NCBI GenBank assembly: GCA_047517485.1 | Contig: JAKZSU010000073.1 | Span: forward strand, 1 to 10,829 | From: JAKZSU01 sp047517485 | Lineage (GTDB): Bacteria > Pseudomonadota > Alphaproteobacteria > UBA7887 | Length of the DNA stretch: 10,829 bases | Direction of reading: 5' to 3' | Part shown: piece after piece, positions 7,630 through 10,829 of the stretch | Layout of the letters: each line of letters begins with the position of its first letter | Numbering within the stretch: the first letter of the stretch is position 1 | Program-made: the position numbers and the translations under genes | Notes under the pieces: model-generated | What the model saw: only the letters and a program-made list of their open reading frames with translations | What the model was told of the DNA's origin: nothing | The model's database searches: none

Positions 7630-8415
7630 ATGAAACGCGTCCGGCCGATCGTCGGCCTCCCAGCCTGCGAGAAATTCATTCCGCCGAATCCATTTTACGC
7701 GGTCGGTGAGAAATATATTCGCGCGGTCGCCGAGGGCGCCGGCGCGCTGCCGTTTATGCTGCCGCCGCTGGCCGACTGGTACAACTTGGAAGATCTGCTG
7801 GCGCGCCTCGACGGGCTGTTCATCACTGGCAGCCCGTCGAACGTCGATCCCGACCGCTACGGCGGTCCCGCCGCGCGCGAGGGCACGCTGCACGATCCGG
7901 CGCGCGACGCCACCACCCTGCCATTGATCCGCGCCGCCTTGGAGAGCGGGGTGCCGGTTCTCGCGGTGTGCCGCGGGATCCAGGAACTCAATGTCGCGCT
8001 TGGCGGCACACTTCATCAAAACGTTCAAGAAGTGCCCGGGCGCTTCGATCATCGCGAGGATAAGAGCGCGCCGATCGACGAGCAATACGGCCCGGCGCAT
8101 GACGTCGAACTGGTCCCCGGCGGCGTATTGGCAAACTTGTTCGAGGCCGAGCGGATCAGCGTCGGCTCGCTGCACAGCCAAGGCATCGACCGCTTGGCCG
8201 ACGGGCTCTCCGTCGAGGCGCGCGCCGACGACGGCCAGATCGAAGCGGTGCGGGTGGAAGGCGCGACCGCCTTCGCGATCGCCGTGCAATGGCATCCCGA
8301 GTGGCACTTCTGGGATAACGATCAATCATCGCGCCTATTCACCGCGTTTGGCGACGCGTGCCAGGTGCGGGCGCGCGCCGGTACCAATAAGTCGCGGCAT
8401 GAAAACCTGGCTTGA
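7630..8415 (+). CDS. puuD: PuuD-like gamma-glutamyl-gamma-aminobutyrate hydrolase (class I glutamine amidotransferase-like, peptidase C26)
   Basis: A 261-residue cytoplasmic hydrolase of the PuuD group, which cleaves gamma-glutamyl amides such as gamma-glutamyl-GABA to glutamate plus the free amine product. The triad is visible: nucleophile Cys114 in AVCRGIQELN, and His222 and Glu224 in QWHPEW. FITGSPSNVDPDRYGG (64-79) and GTLHQNVQE (126-134) are typical of this group rather than of synthase-linked glutaminase domains. Length is close to E. coli PuuD (254). There is no good ribosome binding site before ATG 7630, 44 nt after lolA. Its last 17 nt overlap the ligase gene that follows, so the two are probably coupled. 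The exact gamma-glutamyl substrate is not readable, and no PuuB oxidase or PuuC dehydrogenase is in the window. Confidence 0.87.
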   Translation: MKRVRPIVGLPACEKFIPPNPFYAVGEKYIRAVAEGAGALPFMLPPLADWYNLEDLLARLDGLFITGSPSNVDPDRYGGPAAREGTLHDPARDATTLPLIRAALESGVPVLAVCRGIQELNVALGGTLHQNVQEVPGRFDHREDKSAPIDEQYGPAHDVELVPGGVLANLFEAERISVGSLHSQGIDRLADGLSVEARADDGQIEAVRVEGATAFAIAVQWHPEWHFWDNDQSSRLFTAFGDACQVRARAGTNKSRHENLA

Positions 8416-9730
8416 AGCCAACCAGATCGTCGAGGTCGAGTGCGTCGTCGCCGACAGCTCGGGGATCGCGCGCGGCAAGATCTTGCCGATCGACAAGTTT
8501 CTCGGCGCGCTCGCGAACAACGATCTGCGGCTGCCGCGCAACCTGTTCTTCCAGACCGTGACCGGCGATTGGCCCGAGGCGGAGGCCGGCGATCCGACCG
8601 AGCCCGACATGATCCTGCGCCCCGACCCGACCACCTTGCGCCGCCTGCCGTGGTACGACTACGCGGCGGCGCAGGTGATCAACGATTGCCTCGACGCGGA
8701 TGGCGGCCTGGTCGACATCGCGCCGCGCACCGTGTTGCGCCGGGTTCTCGATCTCTATGGACAACGCGGCTGGCGGCCGGTGGTCGCGCCCGAGCTCGAA
8801 TTCTATCTGGTGGCGCGTAACACCGATCCCTCCCAGCCGCTGTGCCCACCGCAAGGCCGGTCGGGACGCACCGAGAATACCGGCCAAGCATTCGGCATCG
8901 ACGCGACCAACGAGTTCGACCCGGTGATCGAGGAGATTTACGACGCCTGCGAGGCCCAGGAGCTGGCGATCGACAGCCTGATGCACGAAGTCGGCCCGGC
9001 CCAGTTCGAGATCAATTTCCGCCACGGCGAGCCGCTAGCGCTCGCCGATCAGGCGTTTTTGTTCAAGCGCACAGTGCGCGAGGCGGCGCATCGCCACGAC
9101 CTGCACGCGACCTTCATGGCGACACCGATGGCCGGTCAGCCGGGCAGCGCGATGCACCTCCATCAAAGCGTGGTCGAAACCGAAACCGGAGACTCGTTAT
9201 TCGCCGATCGGACGGGCGAGGACAGCGCGCTTTTCGCCGCGCATATCGCCGGTTTGCAAAAATTCCTGCCCGCCGCGATGGCGCTGCTCGCGCCCAACGT
9301 CAATTCGTACCGTCGCCTGCACCGGCACGAGAATTCGCCGATCAATACCCAATGGGGGCGCGACAACCGAACGGTGGGCCTCCGGGTTCCCGGCGCCGCG
9401 AACGTAGACCGCCGTGTCGAGAACCGGGTGCCGGGAGCCGACGCCAACCCCTATCTGGCGATCGCCGCGTCGCTCGCCTGCGGCTATCTCGGCATGGTCG
9501 ACGGCCTGGGGCCGAGCCGGGAATGTACCGGCAGCGCCTATGACAAGCCGTTCACCTTACCGCGGACATTGCCCGAGGCCTTGGCCAAGCTGGCGCGCGC
9601 GAAACCTCTGCGCGAGGTCCTGGGATCCGCCTTCGTCGATACGCTGATCGCCGTCAAACAGGCCGAGCACGACGCCTATCAATCGGTGGTGTCGAGTTGG
9701 GAACGCGAACACTTGCTGCTCAACGTGTGA
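8399..9730 (+). CDS. puuA: PuuA-like gamma-glutamyl-amine ligase (glutamine synthetase family)
   Basis: A 443-residue glutamine-synthetase-fold ligase joining glutamate to an amine with ATP; E. coli PuuA uses putrescine. Metal and substrate motifs are present: Glu132 and Glu134 in PELEFYL, Glu197 and Glu204 in HEVGPAQFEINF, His253 in GSAMHLHQS, Arg324 and Arg329 in NRTVGLRVP, and Arg343 in ENRVPGADANPY. The adenylylated tyrosine motif of GlnA (NLYDLP) is absent; the matching region reads AYDKPFTLP (380-388), so this is not the housekeeping glutamine synthetase. It is a little shorter than E. coli PuuA (472). The frame is open upstream to 7991, but that part lies inside puuD; ATG 8399, followed by KTWLEANQIVEVECV, fits the family N-terminus and gives a 17-nt overlap with puuD. 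Homologous ligases act on other amines (isopropylamine, aniline), so the amine is uncertain. Confidence 0.87.
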   Translation: MKTWLEANQIVEVECVVADSSGIARGKILPIDKFLGALANNDLRLPRNLFFQTVTGDWPEAEAGDPTEPDMILRPDPTTLRRLPWYDYAAAQVINDCLDADGGLVDIAPRTVLRRVLDLYGQRGWRPVVAPELEFYLVARNTDPSQPLCPPQGRSGRTENTGQAFGIDATNEFDPVIEEIYDACEAQELAIDSLMHEVGPAQFEINFRHGEPLALADQAFLFKRTVREAAHRHDLHATFMATPMAGQPGSAMHLHQSVVETETGDSLFADRTGEDSALFAAHIAGLQKFLPAAMALLAPNVNSYRRLHRHENSPINTQWGRDNRTVGLRVPGAANVDRRVENRVPGADANPYLAIAASLACGYLGMVDGLGPSRECTGSAYDKPFTLPRTLPEALAKLARAKPLREVLGSAFVDTLIAVKQAEHDAYQSVVSSWEREHLLLNV

Positions 9731-9765
9731 TATCAAGGGTCTTTGACCGGTTTATTGGACTCGCC

Positions 9766-10560
9766 ATGACGCTTCGCATTGCCACTTGGAACATTAATTC
9801 CGTCCGCTTGCGCGCCGAATTGGTCGCGCGCTTCCTCACCGAAAAAGCTCCCGACATCCTCTGCCTGCAGGAAATCAAGGTCGCGGACGAGCTGTTTCCC
9901 GGCGCGGTCTTTCACGATCTCGGCTATGTCCATCAGGCGATCTACGGGCAAAAGGCGTATCACGGGGTGGCGATATTGAGCCGCGTGCCGTTCGAGGACA
10001 CCAGCCGCCACGAGTGGTGGGGCAAACAGGAGTCGCGGCACGTACATGTCCGACTTGCCGGCGACATCGGCCTGCATAATTTCTATGTCCCGGCCGGCGG
10101 CGACGACCCCGATCCCGACGAAAACCCGAAATTCGCCCACAAGCTCGGCTTCCTCGACGAAATCACCGCGTGGTTCGGCAATGGCGACCGGCCGGCCAAG
10201 GAAATTCTCGTCGGCGACCTTAATATCGCGCCGCTCGAGACCGATGTCTGGTCACACAAGGCACTGCTCAAAGTGGTCAGCCACACCCCGATCGAGGTCG
10301 CGGCGCTCGATAATCTGGCGCGCTCGCGCGACTGGATCGACGCGGTACGCCGTTTCATCCCGCCTGACGAGCCGCTCTACAGCTGGTGGAGCTATCGCGC
10401 CCATGACTGGTCGGCGGCCGATAAGGGACGCCGCCTCGACCATGTCTGGGTAACCCCGGATCTCGCGCCGGCGCTGATCAACGCCGAGGTCGCGCGCGAC
10501 GTACGCGGCTGGAACAAACCCTCCGACCACGCCCCGGTGATCATCGAACTCGACGTGTGA
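9766..10560 (+). CDS. xthA: Exodeoxyribonuclease III (AP endonuclease, ExoIII family)
   Basis: A 264-residue Mg-dependent enzyme of base excision repair that cuts at abasic sites and trims 3' ends. The endonuclease/exonuclease/phosphatase fold is complete: Asn9 in TWNINSVRLR, Glu36 in LCLQEIK, Tyr108 in NFYVPAGGDDPDPDE, Asp151 and Asn153 in VGDLNIAP, Asp225 in RLDHVWV, and Asp254-His255 in SDHAP. Length is close to E. coli XthA (268). The frame extends upstream to 9697 inside puuA, but ATG 9766 gives the standard MTLRIATWNINS start; only a weak GGA (9757-9759) precedes it. It begins 35 nt after puuA in the same direction and may be read from the same transcript. In relatives I expect it directly after lolA. 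Confidence 0.95.
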   Translation: MTLRIATWNINSVRLRAELVARFLTEKAPDILCLQEIKVADELFPGAVFHDLGYVHQAIYGQKAYHGVAILSRVPFEDTSRHEWWGKQESRHVHVRLAGDIGLHNFYVPAGGDDPDPDENPKFAHKLGFLDEITAWFGNGDRPAKEILVGDLNIAPLETDVWSHKALLKVVSHTPIEVAALDNLARSRDWIDAVRRFIPPDEPLYSWWSYRAHDWSAADKGRRLDHVWVTPDLAPALINAEVARDVRGWNKPSDHAPVIIELDV

Positions 10561-10571
10561 GGCGTGGCGCG

Positions 10572-10590
10572 AGCGGCCGGCGCGGCCGCT
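10572..10590 (+). terminator. GC hairpin after xthA, possible weak terminator
   Basis: AGCGGCC (10572-10578) and GGCCGCT (10584-10590) form a perfect 7-bp stem with a 5-nt loop, 11 nt after the xthA stop. No T-run follows, so it does not meet the intrinsic terminator pattern; it may be a weak or Rho-aided terminator, or protect the 3' end. Confidence 0.35.
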
Positions 10591-10691
10591 GTCGTGGCGT
10601 CGTGTCCCGTTAAGCAAGCCAAATATCTCGCGGAATTCGACCGCTATACCTCCAACTTCGGTCACATTATTGGGGCAGTCCGGAGGCTAAT

Positions 10692-10829
10692 TATACCAAC
10701 GGTCATTGATCAGAACCCATGCGCCCATTTGCGCATGCCGAGGGACATGATCTTCCATGGTTGGTCGATGAGGTTGTTCCAGGCTTGGCAGCACAGCGCG
10801 ACGATGTCTTCGTAGGATTTGAAGATCCG
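10692..10829 (-). mobile_element. 3' end of an IS630-family insertion sequence, running off the right edge
   Basis: The minus strand encodes an IS630-type transposase C-terminus, so an element enters the window from the right. Its exact boundary cannot be fixed without the other end; the start given assumes the tip lies in the TA-rich stretch around 10689-10695, shortly past the transposase stop, since this family targets TA. No second inverted repeat is in view. The 130 nt between xthA and this point show no gene I can support. Confidence 0.5.
10710..10829 (-). CDS. C-terminal 39 residues of an IS630-family transposase
   Basis: Read on the minus strand, the frame is open from the window edge to a TGA at 10712-10710. 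The peptide begins RIFKSYEDIVALCCQAWNNL, continues IDQPWKIMSLGMRKW and ends AHGF. The pattern SY-x-I-V-x-x-CC-x-AWN-x-L-I-x-QPW-x-IMS-(I/L)-(G/A)-x-R-x-WAH is the characteristic tail of IS630-family DDE transposases. The catalytic Asp/Asp/Glu residues would lie further right, outside the window, so activity cannot be judged. The frame is intact to its natural stop. A 7-bp inverted repeat (CATGCGC 10718-10724, GCGCATG 10731-10737) lies over the last codons. Confidence 0.85.
   Translation of the reverse strand, partial: RIFKSYEDIVALCCQAWNNLIDQPWKIMSLGMRKWAHGF

Noticed and set aside
7991..8398. 136-residue upstream extension of the PuuA-like ligase
   Set aside because: This stretch is the coding region of puuD in another frame; glutamine-synthetase-like sequence starts at ATG 8399.
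9697..9765. 23-residue N-terminal extension of xthA
   Set aside because: It overlaps the end of puuA, and ExoIII proteins start immediately before the RIATWNINS strand, as with ATG 9766.
10564..10815. 83-codon plus-strand open frame after xthA
   Set aside because: It runs through the xthA 3' hairpin and antisense to the transposase tail, lacks a ribosome binding site and matches no family I know.
1..10829. CRISPR arrays, tRNA or rRNA genes, tandem repeats
   Set aside because: No regularly spaced direct repeats, no tRNA-like cloverleaf ends and no rRNA-like stretches were noticed in the non-coding gaps, all of which are shorter than 300 nt.

Overview
The window is GC-rich, with codon third positions almost all G or C, and gene-dense; nearly every gene runs on the plus strand. 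Its content and order (ammonium transporter, DapC-like aminotransferase, ftsK, lolA, then exonuclease III slightly further on) match a block I associate with Alphaproteobacteria, so an alphaproteobacterium, perhaps of a Rhodospirillales-like group, is the best guess. That placement is inferred from gene order and protein style, not from a marker tree.

Left edge (1-249): the first codons of an unrecognised minus-strand gene and a divergent intergenic region. An 11-bp perfect inverted repeat there overlaps that gene's ribosome binding site. Next is a complete amidase-signature hydrolase (250-1605). Positions 1606-1881 are a locally AT-rich spacer with a sigma-54-like promoter candidate and leader hairpins, leading into an Amt ammonium transporter (1882-3213) that ends at a convincing intrinsic terminator (3232-3269).

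Middle (3325-7585): a DapC-type aminotransferase, the FtsK DNA translocase and the LolA lipoprotein carrier, tightly packed in one direction. The dapC stop and ftsK start nearly touch, with the best-supported ftsK start (GTG 4555) lying just after a GGAGG. These are housekeeping genes: lysine/peptidoglycan precursor synthesis, chromosome segregation at division, and outer-membrane lipoprotein transport.

Right part (7630-10560): a PuuD-like gamma-glutamyl hydrolase and a PuuA-like glutamine-synthetase-family ligase overlap by 17 nt. They look inserted between lolA and xthA (exonuclease III), genes I expect to be next to each other in relatives. The pair could cap an amine with glutamate and later release it. 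Beyond xthA is a short spacer, then on the minus strand the last 39 residues of an IS630-family transposase, so an insertion sequence crosses the right edge.

Several genes handle nitrogen (amidase, Amt, aminotransferase, PuuD/PuuA), but the sequence does not prove they form one pathway. I did not find a clearly new biological system. The most interesting points are the repeat over the edge gene's ribosome binding site, the PuuD/PuuA pair in a housekeeping block, and the possible nitrogen control of an amt gene with no adjacent PII gene.
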